A DNA stretch of 64,000 nt, taken from Streptomyces fagopyri. GTDB lineage: Bacteria; Actinomycetota; Actinomycetes; Streptomycetales; Streptomycetaceae. Positions 45,056 to 53,867 of the stretch are shown here, one piece after another (position 1 is the stretch's first letter; each line of letters begins with the position of its first letter). The stretch is taken from assembly GCF_009498275.1 (NCBI RefSeq), contig NZ_CP045643.1, forward strand, positions 4,898,001 to 4,962,000, read 5' to 3'. The notes under the pieces were generated by a model, which was given only the letters and a program-made list of their open reading frames with translations, ran no database searches and was not told where the DNA came from. A program made the translations under genes and the position numbers.

Positions 45056-46666
45056 TTACGGGGTGGTGCCGGAAGGGCTGGAGGAGAGAGGAGGAGGGGG
45101 AGAAGTGGGAGGGGGAGAGGTGGGGGCGCCGGGGTGGTTCTCCTTCGGGAGGTGGCGGCTGACCTCGGCCGTGGTGAGGCCGAGGCCGCCCAGTTTGATC
45201 TCGTCCCAGGCCTGGAGGCGGCGGGTGTCCCGGTCGACGTAGAGGACCGAGGCCTCGATGGGATCCGGGTAGGTGCCCTCGATCGCGCGCAGACCGCTGC
45301 CGCCCGTCGAGCCCTCGACGCGCAGCCGGGTGCCGTACTTCATGACCTCGGTCTGCTCGTGGTGCAGGTGGCCGGCCAGGACCAGGGGCACCTCGCCGTC
45401 CGTCAGCCGGGCCGCCGAGGGTTCGTGGGCGACGGCTATGTCGACGGGCGTGCCCGCCGCGCGCTGGTCGCGCAGGGACGAGGCGAGGCGCGCGCCGGCC
45501 AGTTCCTCCGCCGCGCCGCCGCCGGGCGCGGTCGAGCGGTCGGGGGTGAACTGCGGGTCGCCGATGCCCGCGAAACGCAGGCCCGCGACCGTGAGCGCGC
45601 GCCCGTCGTCCAGGACGTGCGCGTTCTTCAGGTGTTCCAGATGACGCTGGGTGAGGCGGCTGTCGTGGTTGCCCCTGACCCAGACGTAGGGCGCGCCCAG
45701 GTCGGCGATCGGGTCCAGGAAGCCGTTCTCGGCCGCCGTGCCGTGGTCCATGGTGTCGCCGGAGTCGACGATCACGTTGATGTCGTACTGCTTCACCAGC
45801 GACGCGACGATCTTCCAGCTCGCCGGGTTGAGGTGGATGTCGGACACGTGCAGGACCCGGATCGTGCTGGGGTCCGGTTCGTAGGCCGGGAGCGTGGAGG
45901 TGACGTCGTACAGCTTCGTCACGTTCGTCACCAGGCGCGCCAGTTCCTTCTGGTACACGTCGAATTCGCTGACGATGCTGCGGGCGTTGCCGACGAGGGA
46001 GGGGGCGGAGGAGAGCAGGCCCGAGAACTTCGGTTCCAGCACCGAGTCCGGGTTCCAGGTGGCGAAGGCCGTCGCTCCGGAGGCGGCGAGGAGGGTGAGG
46101 GCCAGGCCGCCGGCGGCGAGGGCGCGGCGTGGCCGCCGGTAGACCGCGAGGCCGAGTGCCGTGGCCCCGGAGACGACCGCGACGCAGGACCGTACGGCCA
46201 GGTCGAGGGTGCCGTGCTCGACGTCGTGCGCCACCTCGTCCTGGAGGCCCGAGAGACGCTCGGGGTGGTCGACCAGGGCCTGGGCGCGGACGGGGTCGAG
46301 CTGGTCGACGTTGACGTCGAGCCGGACGGGGGCGACGTGACTGTCGAGTTCGAGGGCGCCCAGCGGGGAGACGTTTATCTTCGTGCCGCCGGTCAGCGAG
46401 GGGCGCAGGGTCATCGTGGTGTTCATCGGGCCGACCGGGACGCGCACGTTGCCCACGATGAGCAGGCCCAGCCAGGCGCCGAGCAGGACGACGGCCGTCA
46501 GGCCGAGGGCCCTGGTGTACGGGGACGGCTGCTGGACCAGCTCCTGGGCCACGGGACGGACCCGGGGGGCGCGGCGGGCGGTGCGGCGGACGCGGCTGCC
46601 GAGGACGCTGCAGCGGCGGGCCAGGGCGGTCGCGGGGACGGATACGGCGGCGGGGACGCGGACCAT
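45056..46666 (-). CDS. Membrane-anchored metallophosphoesterase
   Basis: A 536-residue calcineurin-like phosphoesterase. Membrane segments lie near residues 50-70 and, paired, near 150-210, with an extracytoplasmic loop between. The phosphoesterase domain (about 265-500) has all metal motifs: D-I-H near 280, G-D-T-M-D-H-G near 308, G-N-H-D near 337, a later H-E and G-H-L-H. The C-terminus is Pro/Thr/Ser-rich. ATG 46666 is chosen because the open frame beyond is Pro/Arg-rich without family character. It diverges from the zincin gene. The substrate is not predictable. Confidence 0.88.
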   Translation of the reverse strand: MVRVPAAVSVPATALARRCSVLGSRVRRTARRAPRVRPVAQELVQQPSPYTRALGLTAVVLLGAWLGLLIVGNVRVPVGPMNTTMTLRPSLTGGTKINVSPLGALELDSHVAPVRLDVNVDQLDPVRAQALVDHPERLSGLQDEVAHDVEHGTLDLAVRSCVAVVSGATALGLAVYRRPRRALAAGGLALTLLAASGATAFATWNPDSVLEPKFSGLLSSAPSLVGNARSIVSEFDVYQKELARLVTNVTKLYDVTSTLPAYEPDPSTIRVLHVSDIHLNPASWKIVASLVKQYDINVIVDSGDTMDHGTAAENGFLDPIADLGAPYVWVRGNHDSRLTQRHLEHLKNAHVLDDGRALTVAGLRFAGIGDPQFTPDRSTAPGGGAAEELAGARLASSLRDQRAAGTPVDIAVAHEPSAARLTDGEVPLVLAGHLHHEQTEVMKYGTRLRVEGSTGGSGLRAIEGTYPDPIEASVLYVDRDTRRLQAWDEIKLGGLGLTTAEVSRHLPKENHPGAPTSPPPTSPPPPLSSSPSGTTP

Positions 46667-46809
46667 TGGTCCCGTATGCCCAAGGGCGCGGGCGGGTATG
46701 CGGTGCGGCGCCGGGGGGCGGTCCTCCCGCCCCCCGGCGGGGCCCGGTGGCTCCGGTGCCGGGACGGCTCGGTGACCGTCTGTCCCGCCGACTCTCGTGG
46801 GGAGCGGTC

Positions 46810-47178
46810 GTGCCGGACAATGGCGGTGTGCTGGAGATGACGCGCGAGGAGTTCGAGGAACTGGTCGCCGAGTCGTTGGACCGGATTCCGCCGGAGCTGA
46901 CACGGCTGATGGACAACGTGGCGGTGTTCGTCGAGGACGAGCCCGACCCGTCCGACCCGGGGCTGCTCGGGCTCTACGAGGGGACTCCGCTGACCGATCG
47001 CGGGGAGTGGTACGCGGGGGTGCTGCCGGACCGGATCACGATCTACCGGGGACCGACCCTGCGGATGTGCGCGACCCGGGAGGACGTGATCGCGGAGACC
47101 GAGGTGACCGTGGTGCACGAGATCGCCCACCACTTCGGGATCGACGACGAGCGGTTGCACGCGCTCGGATACGGGTGA
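46810..47178 (+). CDS. Zincin-like metallopeptidase family protein (PF06262 type)
   Basis: A 122-residue minimal zincin. The metal site is V-V-H-E-I-A-H-H-F-G-I-D-D-E-R-L near the C-terminus, an HExxHxxGxxD arrangement. It starts with M-T-R-E-E-F-E-E-L-V-A-E-S-L-D-R-I-P preceded by a few extra residues, and has the V-F-V-E-D-E-P and L-G-L-Y-E-G-T-P-L signatures of this short bacterial family. GTG 46810 is preferred because GGAG lies five bases upstream; ATG 46837 is the alternative. No signal peptide is present. The biological role is unknown. Confidence 0.85.
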   Translation: MPDNGGVLEMTREEFEELVAESLDRIPPELTRLMDNVAVFVEDEPDPSDPGLLGLYEGTPLTDRGEWYAGVLPDRITIYRGPTLRMCATREDVIAETEVTVVHEIAHHFGIDDERLHALGYG

Positions 47179-47311
47179 GCCGTCCGGCGGGCGGGCGTCC
47201 TGCCGCGTGTCCTCTTGCGGGCGGCGGGAGTTGGGCAGGGGGACCCGCCGAACTTCCCCGGGCTCTCGGCAGCGATCGAGCAGGGGAGACCCCACCCGGA
47301 GGTGGCTGCCC

Positions 47312-47851
47312 GTGCGCGCCCTGTACGTACCCGTCCGTCTGGCCGCCACGGTCATCGTCGTAGCGGCCGCCGCCGGCTGCATGAGCGTGGGTGACGACGC
47401 GGGCCACCCCGAGCCCGCGCACTCCGCCGGGCACCACGGGGCCGGGGCACGGGGCGGGGGATCCGCGGGGGGCGGGGGCGGGGGCGGGTTCCACGGGGGG
47501 ACGGGGGCGAAGGGGGGTGCCCCCGACCGGCCCGGCGAGTCACGGTCCGGGACGGCGTCCGCGTCGGCGTCGGCGTCGGGTGCGGCGAAGCCGTCCGGCG
47601 GAGCGAGCGGGAGCGGGGACGGGAAGGGCCGGCCGGCCGGGCCCGGTCCGTCCGGCGGTGTGCCGAGTCCCACACGCGCGACGTCCGATCCGACACCGCC
47701 GCCCCCGCCTCCGCCGCCGCCCTCGTCGCCGTCCCCCGAGCCGAGCACGGCGGAGCCGTCGTCGTCCGCGCACGAGCAGGCCACCCAGATGCTGAACCGG
47801 GAGCCGGCGCCGCGGGCCGGGGATCCGGTCCGGCGCAACCGGTGGTGGTGA
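47312..47851 (+). CDS. Predicted lipoprotein with Gly- and Pro-rich low-complexity body
   Basis: A 179-residue protein. The signal sequence (R-L-A-A-T-V-I-V-V-A-A-A-A-G-C) ends in a lipobox with Cys23. The body is Gly-rich (50-80), Ser/Ala-rich (95-105) and Pro-rich (about 125-150, a run of nine Pro), so it is probably extended through the wall. Only the end, E-Q-A-T-Q-M-L-N-R-E-P-A-P-R-A-G-D-P-V, looks conserved. GTG 47312 follows a GGAGG by nine bases. It lies 133 bp after the zincin on the same strand. Function unknown. Confidence 0.6.
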   Translation: MRALYVPVRLAATVIVVAAAAGCMSVGDDAGHPEPAHSAGHHGAGARGGGSAGGGGGGGFHGGTGAKGGAPDRPGESRSGTASASASASGAAKPSGGASGSGDGKGRPAGPGPSGGVPSPTRATSDPTPPPPPPPPPSSPSPEPSTAEPSSSAHEQATQMLNREPAPRAGDPVRRNRWW

Positions 47852-48207
47852 GGACGCGAGCGGGCCGGTACGAGGAGGAGGCGGCGGGGCGGACGGGGAG
47901 CGGCGGGAGGAAGTGTCGGGCGAGAGACGGGAAAAGGGTGGGGTGAGGGGGCCGGGAATAGGTTCGGAGACGGGGATGTTCCTCTCCCTGTACGCGCCTG
48001 ACCTGGCTCTTCGCGGTCAGTTTGCCTTCAGGGGTGAGGGGTGCGTATGGTAGTAGATCGTTTGATCCCATTTGCCCGGCGCCAACGCAGAGAGCGCCGC
48101 GTGGCGCGTACTCTCCCTTGCCGTGGCCGGACCGCATAGAGGCGGTCGATTGCGACTTCACGGAGTTTGGGCGCGTGCCGAAGAACTCCGGAAGGTTCGC
48201 ATTTCGC
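47852..48207. promoter_or_regulatory. Promoter and leader of the DEAD-box helicase gene
   Basis: This 356-bp gap contains TTGCCT (48022-48027) and TATGGT (48046-48051) spaced by 18 bp, a fair vegetative promoter. Transcription from there would leave a leader of about 150 nt containing GGCGCC-type inverted repeats, as is common for cold-inducible helicase genes. No gene was found. Confidence 0.4.
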
Positions 48208-50466
48208 ATGTCTGTTTCCAGTACTGATCACGTCGTCGTGCCCGAGAACAACGAGGGCGACAACATCGAGGGCGCCCAGGCCGCTGTCGAGACCGTGGAG
48301 GCCGTCGAGGCCACCGAGTCCGCCGCTGCCGCCCCCGAGATCACCTTCGCCTCCCTCGGTCTGCCCGAGGGCGTCGTCCGCAAGCTCGCTCAGAACGGCG
48401 TGACCAGCCCGTTCCCGATCCAGGCCGCGACCATCCCGGACGCCCTGGCCGGCAAGGACATCCTCGGCCGCGGCCGCACCGGCTCCGGCAAGACCCTCTC
48501 CTTCGGTCTGCCGACCCTGGCGCGGCTCGCGGGCGGCCACACCGAGAAGAAGAAGCCGCGCGCCGTCATCCTCACCCCGACCCGTGAGCTGGCCATGCAG
48601 GTGGCCGACGCGCTCCAGCCCTACGGCGACGTCCTCGGCCTGAAGATGAAGGTCGTCTGCGGCGGTACGTCGATGGGCAACCAGATCTACGCCCTGGAGC
48701 GCGGCGTCGACGTCCTCGTCGCCACCCCGGGCCGTCTGCGCGACATCATCAACCGCGGCGCCTGCTCGCTGGAGAACACCCAGATCGCCGTCCTCGACGA
48801 GGCCGACCAGATGTCGGACCTGGGCTTCCTGCCCGAGGTCACCGAGCTGCTCGACCAGATCCCGGCCGGCGGCCAGCGCATGCTGTTCTCCGCCACGATG
48901 GAGAACGAGATCTCCACGCTGGTCAAGCGCTACCTGACCAACCCGGTCACGCACGAGGTCGACAGCGCCCAGGGCAACGTCACGACCATGTCGCACCACA
49001 TCCTCATCGTGAAGCCCAAGGACAAGGCGCCGGTCACCGCCGCGATCGCCTCCCGCAAGGGCCGCACGATCATCTTCGTCCGCACCCAGCTGGGCGCCGA
49101 CCGCATCGCCGAGCAGCTGCGCGACGCCGGTGTGAAGGCCGACGCGCTGCACGGCGGCATGACGCAGGGCGCCCGCACCCGGACGCTGGCCGACTTCAAG
49201 GACGGTTACGTCAACGCGCTCGTCGCGACCGACGTCGCCGCCCGCGGCATCCACGTCGACGGCATCGACCTGGTCCTGAACGTGGACCCGGCCGGTGACC
49301 ACAAGGACTACCTGCACCGCTCCGGCCGCACCGCCCGCGCCGGCCGCTCCGGCACCGTCGTGTCGCTGTCGCTGCCGCACCAGCGCCGTCAGATCTTCCG
49401 GCTGATGGAGGACGCGGGCGTCGACGCCGCGCGTCACATCATCAACTCCGGTACGGCCTTCGAGCCCGAGGTCGCCGAGATCACCGGCGCCCGGTCGATG
49501 ACCGAGGTCCAGGCGCAGTCCGCGGGCGACGCCGCCCAGCAGGCTGAGCGCGAGGTCACGCAGCTCACCAAGGAGCTGGAGCGCGCGCAGCGTCGTGCCG
49601 CCGAGCTGCGCGGTGAGGCCGACCGTCTGGTCGCCCGTGCCGCGCGTGAGCGCGGCGAGGACCCGGAGACCGCGGTCGCCGCGGCCGCGGAGGCCGTGGT
49701 CGAGCAGGCCGCGGCGGAGGCTCCCGCCGAGGTGCCGGCCGCCGTGTCCGAGCAGCCCGCGGAGCGTCCGGCCTACGAGCAGTCGCGTCCGCGCCGTGAC
49801 GAGCGGGGCAACTACGAGCGTCGTGACAACGACCGTGGCGGCTTCCGCCGGGACAACGACCGTGGCGGTTTCAACCGCGACGACCGTGGCGCCCGCCGGG
49901 ACGACCGTGGCGGCGACCGTGGTGGCTTCCGCCGCGACAACGACCGTCGGGACGACCGTGGCGGCCGTTCCTTCGAGCGTCGTGACGACAACCGCGGTGG
50001 CGGCTTCAACCGTGACAACCGTGGCGGTGGCTTCAACCGCGACGACCGTGGCGGCCGTTCTTTCGAGCGTCGTGACGACAACCGTGGCGGTGGCTTCAAC
50101 CGCGACGACCGCGGTGGCCGTTCTTTCGAGCGTCGTGACGACAACCGTGGTGGCGGTTTCAACCGCGACGACCGCGGTGGCCGTTCTTTCGAGCGTCGTG
50201 ACGACAACCGCGGTGGCGGTTTCAACCGCGATGACCGCGGTGGCCGTTCTTTCGAGCGTCGTGACGACAACCGCGGTGGCCACCGGGGCAGCGACCGTCC
50301 CTTCAACCGTGACCGTCAGGGCGACCGCCCCACGGGCGGCGGCTTCCGCTCCGGCGGCCACGACCGCCCGCAGGGCCGTCGTGACGACCACCGCACGACG
50401 GGCACCGGCACCGGCACCGGCTCCTTCCGCCGTGACGAGAAGCCGCGCTGGAAGCGCAACGGCTGA
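48208..50466 (+). CDS. DEAD-box RNA helicase with a tandem-repeat Arg/Gly/Asp tail
   Basis: A 752-residue helicase. The core (about 45-420) has the Q motif F-P-I-Q near 69, motif I G-R-T-G-S-G-K-T at 89-96, P-T-R-E-L near 125, D-E-A-D near 195, S-A-T, and H-R-S-G-R-T-A-R-A-G near 370. A coiled-coil/Ala-Glu linker follows, then from about 530 a 200-residue tail of R-R-D, R-G-G and F-N-R-D repeats. The central block is a 21-residue unit (G-G-R-S-F-E-R-R-D-D-N onward) repeated about five times, likely an RNA-binding or phase-separating region. ATG 48208 is used; a GTG at 48175 is possible. Confidence 0.92.
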   Translation: MSVSSTDHVVVPENNEGDNIEGAQAAVETVEAVEATESAAAAPEITFASLGLPEGVVRKLAQNGVTSPFPIQAATIPDALAGKDILGRGRTGSGKTLSFGLPTLARLAGGHTEKKKPRAVILTPTRELAMQVADALQPYGDVLGLKMKVVCGGTSMGNQIYALERGVDVLVATPGRLRDIINRGACSLENTQIAVLDEADQMSDLGFLPEVTELLDQIPAGGQRMLFSATMENEISTLVKRYLTNPVTHEVDSAQGNVTTMSHHILIVKPKDKAPVTAAIASRKGRTIIFVRTQLGADRIAEQLRDAGVKADALHGGMTQGARTRTLADFKDGYVNALVATDVAARGIHVDGIDLVLNVDPAGDHKDYLHRSGRTARAGRSGTVVSLSLPHQRRQIFRLMEDAGVDAARHIINSGTAFEPEVAEITGARSMTEVQAQSAGDAAQQAEREVTQLTKELERAQRRAAELRGEADRLVARAARERGEDPETAVAAAAEAVVEQAAAEAPAEVPAAVSEQPAERPAYEQSRPRRDERGNYERRDNDRGGFRRDNDRGGFNRDDRGARRDDRGGDRGGFRRDNDRRDDRGGRSFERRDDNRGGGFNRDNRGGGFNRDDRGGRSFERRDDNRGGGFNRDDRGGRSFERRDDNRGGGFNRDDRGGRSFERRDDNRGGGFNRDDRGGRSFERRDDNRGGHRGSDRPFNRDRQGDRPTGGGFRSGGHDRPQGRRDDHRTTGTGTGTGSFRRDEKPRWKRNG
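49963..50286 (+). repeat. 63-bp tandem repeats inside the helicase gene
   Basis: The motif GGCCGTTCTTTCGAGCGTCG recurs at 50053, 50116, 50179 and 50242, exactly 63 bp apart, with a first copy (GGCCGTTCC) at 49963 separated by 90 bp. The unit encodes 21 residues, keeps frame, and differs only at a few synonymous positions, so the expansion is recent. Confidence 0.9.
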
Positions 50467-50487
50467 CCGTCGCTGACCTGATCAACC

Positions 50488-50525
50488 GATGTGGCCCCCA
50501 CCCGAGTTCGGGTGGGGGCCACATC
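50488..50525 (+). terminator. Terminator of the DEAD-box helicase gene
   Basis: GATGTGGCCCCCACCCGA and TCGGGTGGGGGCCACATC make an 18-bp perfect stem with a 2-nt centre, 21 bp after the stop. Confidence 0.85.
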
Positions 50526-50677
50526 GCTGTCCGGGCCCGCCTGCGGCGAAAAAACGCACGTTCGACGGTCAACTCTCTGTATGATCGGCCGACTTGCGTG
50601 CGGGGGATGCGGCGGCCGGGGGCCGGGCCGACATCTGGGACGGCTTTGCCTCTCCGCACTGTTCCGGGAGGGGACCC

Positions 50678-53600
50678 TTGCTTCACCATGCCTCAGTCCG
50701 ACATGCCCGAGTGAGACGCGTCGCCGTCGCCACCGCCGCGTCGGCGGCGCTCGCCGGCGGTCTGATCCCGCTGCTGCCGGCGTCCGCGTCCGCGGTGGGG
50801 GCGGCTCAGGAGACGGTGGTTCCGGCCACGCAGCGGAGCACCTACACGTCGGCGGCGCTCTTCAACGGTTCGACCTACGGGGGGCACGACGGTGCGGGCG
50901 CGCGGGGGGTCTTCCACCGGCTGGAGGGATACTCCGGGCTGGTCTGGACGCGCTACGCGGACGGGGTGTCCGTACCGGTGAAGCAGCCGGCGGGCGTCCT
51001 CGGCACCTGGGGCACGGGCAGTGACGTCCTGGCCTACCGCTACGAGAACCGTCGGGTCGACCTGTGGGACGCCACCGACGGGTCCACGCGCACCGTCCAG
51101 CCGCCCGCGGGCATGGGCCTGTTCACCGCGTACGGCGATCTGGCGATCGGGTACCGCGTCGTCACCGCCGAGGACGGCAGGACCAGCAAGGAGATGCACC
51201 TGCTGTTCCCCGAGCCGGACGGCACGACACGTGACGTGCCGGTCACCGGACTGCCCGCGGGGCTCCAGTTGCTCTCCCCGCGGGGCGGGGACTCCGACGG
51301 ACTGCTCTTCGACGCGTTCCAGGACGGTCGGTACCGGGCGGTCATGGTCGACCGGCGGACGGGGCAGGTGAGTGGCATGACCGCACCGCGCTCCGAGGTC
51401 TACCTGGACGCGCAGGTCACTCCGGAGCACGTCGTCCTGTTCAACGCGGGCGAGGCGAAGGTTCTGGTGCTCGGGCGGTCCGATCTGTCGGCCGCGCCCA
51501 CCGAGGTCACGCTGGACGGCGGGAGCGGCGTGAACCCCGCTCAGGACCTCGCCGTGGTCGGCGACTGGCTGGTCCACCGGCCGAGCGGCGGGACGACGGT
51601 GACCGCCGTCCCGGTCACCGGCGGGCCCGCGGTGACCGTGCTGCCCGTGTCGGACCCGTACATCTCCGCCGTCCCGGACGGCACCGCAGTCGCGATGGGC
51701 CGTACGGCCTCCGGGGACTGGGGCATCCAGCGGATCCACGCCGGTGACGACGGCAGGCCCGTCGTCACCCCCGTCAAGCCGCTGCCCAAGCCGCCCGCCC
51801 GGGTTCAGGGGATCTCCCTCGACCAGGGCCGTCTCGTCGTCACGGACACCAGCAGGAACGGAACGCGGGACGACTACGCGCGGACCGTCGCCGTGACCGG
51901 AAGCCCCGAGTTCGGGGAGCGTGCCGACTTCACCCCGCGCCTCGCGTCCAACGTGGTGTTCGGCTCCTGCGCGACCGACGGCGAGGCCTGTGCGCCGCTG
52001 CACGGCACGGCCGACGGCCGGATCGTCTGGCTGGAGCACGGGTCGGCGACCGAAGAGGTGCTTCGGGCGAACGGTCCCACGGCGGCGGGACTGTGGCAGC
52101 GGAGCGTGCCCGCGGGCGGCCGGGTCACCGATGTCTCGGGCAGGTACGTCCTCCACACCACCGCCGACAAGCAGTACGTGTACGCGATCGGCGACGACGG
52201 CGCCCCCGTGGTCACCCGCGCCCCCGGCGCCGCCGCCCTCTCCGGCAACGTGCTCTGGACGCCCGGCGCGACGCCCGGCACCGTCACCGCGTACGACCTG
52301 AGCGCGAAGAGGACCGTCGAGACCCTCACCACCGACGCGGGCTGCGCGCCCACCGAACTCCAGGCACTCGGCCGCTGGATCTACTGGACCTGTGACGGCA
52401 GGGCCGGAGTCTTCGACCGGACCACGAAGCGGTCCGTGGCCGTGCCGGCGGACGAGGCGAAGCTCGGCGACGGGTACGTCGTCACGCACGACAGGCGGGC
52501 CGGGAAGCTGACGCTCACGACGGTCGCCGGCGGCGGCGCCGAGAGCAGGGTCATCGGCGATCTGCCCGACACCGGGGTCTCGCAGCGGGACGTGCGCTGG
52601 ACGGTCGACGAGTCCGGGGCGAACGCCGCGTACGTGGACGACCAGGAGCGCGTGCACCTCGTGCCGTCGGGCGTGCCGCAGCAGCCGCTGGGCCTGCTGT
52701 CGCCGGCCGCGAACGCGTCGTCCGTGCACGCGCGCACCAGCGACGCCACGCCGGACACCCTGACGACCCTGCTGCTGTCGAAGCCGGCCGCGAAGTGGGA
52801 CCTGACGGTGCGCAGCCGCGCCACCGGCAAGGTGTACGACGACGGCCGCGACGGAGGCGCCGCGCGCGGTGAGCTGAACGTCGGCTGGTCCGGTGACGAT
52901 CCGGCGCTCAACGGCGACACCTCCCTGCCGGACGGCTCCTACGACTGGACCGTGTCCGTCACGCCCGCGGACGGTGTCGGCGGGCCGCTCCAGGTGCGCG
53001 GCACCGTCCGGTTGAAGGGCGGCAGCCCGGTGCGCCACGACCACGTGGGGTCCGACGGGCAGCCGGACGGTGTCGGTGACCTGCTCACCCTCAACTCCTC
53101 GGGCGGTCTGACCTTCCAACAGGGCGACGGGAAGGGCGCGTTCGCCGGGAAGGTCACCGGCGGCGGCTGGTCGGCGAAGACGGTCGCGGTGCCGTTCGGT
53201 GATCTGAACGGCGACCGCTGCAACGACGTCCTGGTGCGGATGAGCGACGGGTCCCTGCGCGGCTACAAGCCGTCGTGCGGGACGGCGCCGGCTTCCTCGA
53301 CGTCGTACAAGTCGCTCGGCACCGGCTGGAACGCGTACGACGTGCTCACCTCGCCCGGTGACCTGACCGGTGACCGGCGGGCCGATCTGCTCGCGCGCAA
53401 GGCATCGACCGGCGACCTGTACCTGTTCGCCGCGAAGAGCGACGGAACGCTCGCCGCGGGCAAGAAGATCCGTTCCGCGTGGACCGGCTACACGAAGATC
53501 GTCGGTGCCGGGGACCTGAACGGCGACGGGATCGGTGACCTCCTCGCCCGCGACAAGGCCGGGACGCTGTACCGCTACAGCGGCACGGGTACGGGGCTGT

Positions 53601-53809
53601 TGAAGGACCGGGTGAAGGTCTTCTCCGCCTGGGGGGCGTCCTACAACGCGGTCGTCGGGGTCGGCGACATCACCGGCGACGGGAAGAGCGACCTCGTCGA
53701 ACGCGACACCGCGGGGAACCTCTACCGCAACGCCGGCACGGGGACCGGGTCGTTCGGGTCGCGGGTGAAGATCGCCGGCGGCTGGCAGGGCTACAAGGGC
53801 CTTTTCTAG
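50678..53809 (+). CDS. Large secreted FG-GAP/VCBS repeat protein
   Basis: A 1043-residue exported protein. A signal peptide with core A-T-A-A-S-A-A-L-A-G-G-L ends at P-A-S-A-S-A. Residues about 45-670 have the repeated beta-strand pattern of a propeller-like domain; about 690-780 is an Ig-like/FlgD-like module with S-Y-D-W-T-V-S-V. Four FG-GAP repeats follow, each with a calcium loop such as G-D-L-N-G-D-G-I-G-D-L-L and G-D-I-T-G-D-G-K-S-D-L-V. A TTG start at 50678 is chosen because a strong GGGAGGGGA precedes it; GTG 50711 lacks a ribosome site. It probably acts outside the cell in binding; no enzyme motif was seen. Confidence 0.85.
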   Translation: MLHHASVRHARVRRVAVATAASAALAGGLIPLLPASASAVGAAQETVVPATQRSTYTSAALFNGSTYGGHDGAGARGVFHRLEGYSGLVWTRYADGVSVPVKQPAGVLGTWGTGSDVLAYRYENRRVDLWDATDGSTRTVQPPAGMGLFTAYGDLAIGYRVVTAEDGRTSKEMHLLFPEPDGTTRDVPVTGLPAGLQLLSPRGGDSDGLLFDAFQDGRYRAVMVDRRTGQVSGMTAPRSEVYLDAQVTPEHVVLFNAGEAKVLVLGRSDLSAAPTEVTLDGGSGVNPAQDLAVVGDWLVHRPSGGTTVTAVPVTGGPAVTVLPVSDPYISAVPDGTAVAMGRTASGDWGIQRIHAGDDGRPVVTPVKPLPKPPARVQGISLDQGRLVVTDTSRNGTRDDYARTVAVTGSPEFGERADFTPRLASNVVFGSCATDGEACAPLHGTADGRIVWLEHGSATEEVLRANGPTAAGLWQRSVPAGGRVTDVSGRYVLHTTADKQYVYAIGDDGAPVVTRAPGAAALSGNVLWTPGATPGTVTAYDLSAKRTVETLTTDAGCAPTELQALGRWIYWTCDGRAGVFDRTTKRSVAVPADEAKLGDGYVVTHDRRAGKLTLTTVAGGGAESRVIGDLPDTGVSQRDVRWTVDESGANAAYVDDQERVHLVPSGVPQQPLGLLSPAANASSVHARTSDATPDTLTTLLLSKPAAKWDLTVRSRATGKVYDDGRDGGAARGELNVGWSGDDPALNGDTSLPDGSYDWTVSVTPADGVGGPLQVRGTVRLKGGSPVRHDHVGSDGQPDGVGDLLTLNSSGGLTFQQGDGKGAFAGKVTGGGWSAKTVAVPFGDLNGDRCNDVLVRMSDGSLRGYKPSCGTAPASSTSYKSLGTGWNAYDVLTSPGDLTGDRRADLLARKASTGDLYLFAAKSDGTLAAGKKIRSAWTGYTKIVGAGDLNGDGIGDLLARDKAGTLYRYSGTGTGLLKDRVKVFSAWGASYNAVVGVGDITGDGKSDLVERDTAGNLYRNAGTGTGSFGSRVKIAGGWQGYKGLF

Positions 53810-53867
53810 CCAATCCCGCGTCTTGATCGGTGCATGTCGAGCCCCCGGTGAGGGAATCGCTGGGGGC

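Noticed and set aside
49963..50286. Regularly spaced repeats resembling a CRISPR array
   Set aside because: The units are contiguous 63-bp in-frame coding repeats with no unique spacers and lie inside the helicase gene.
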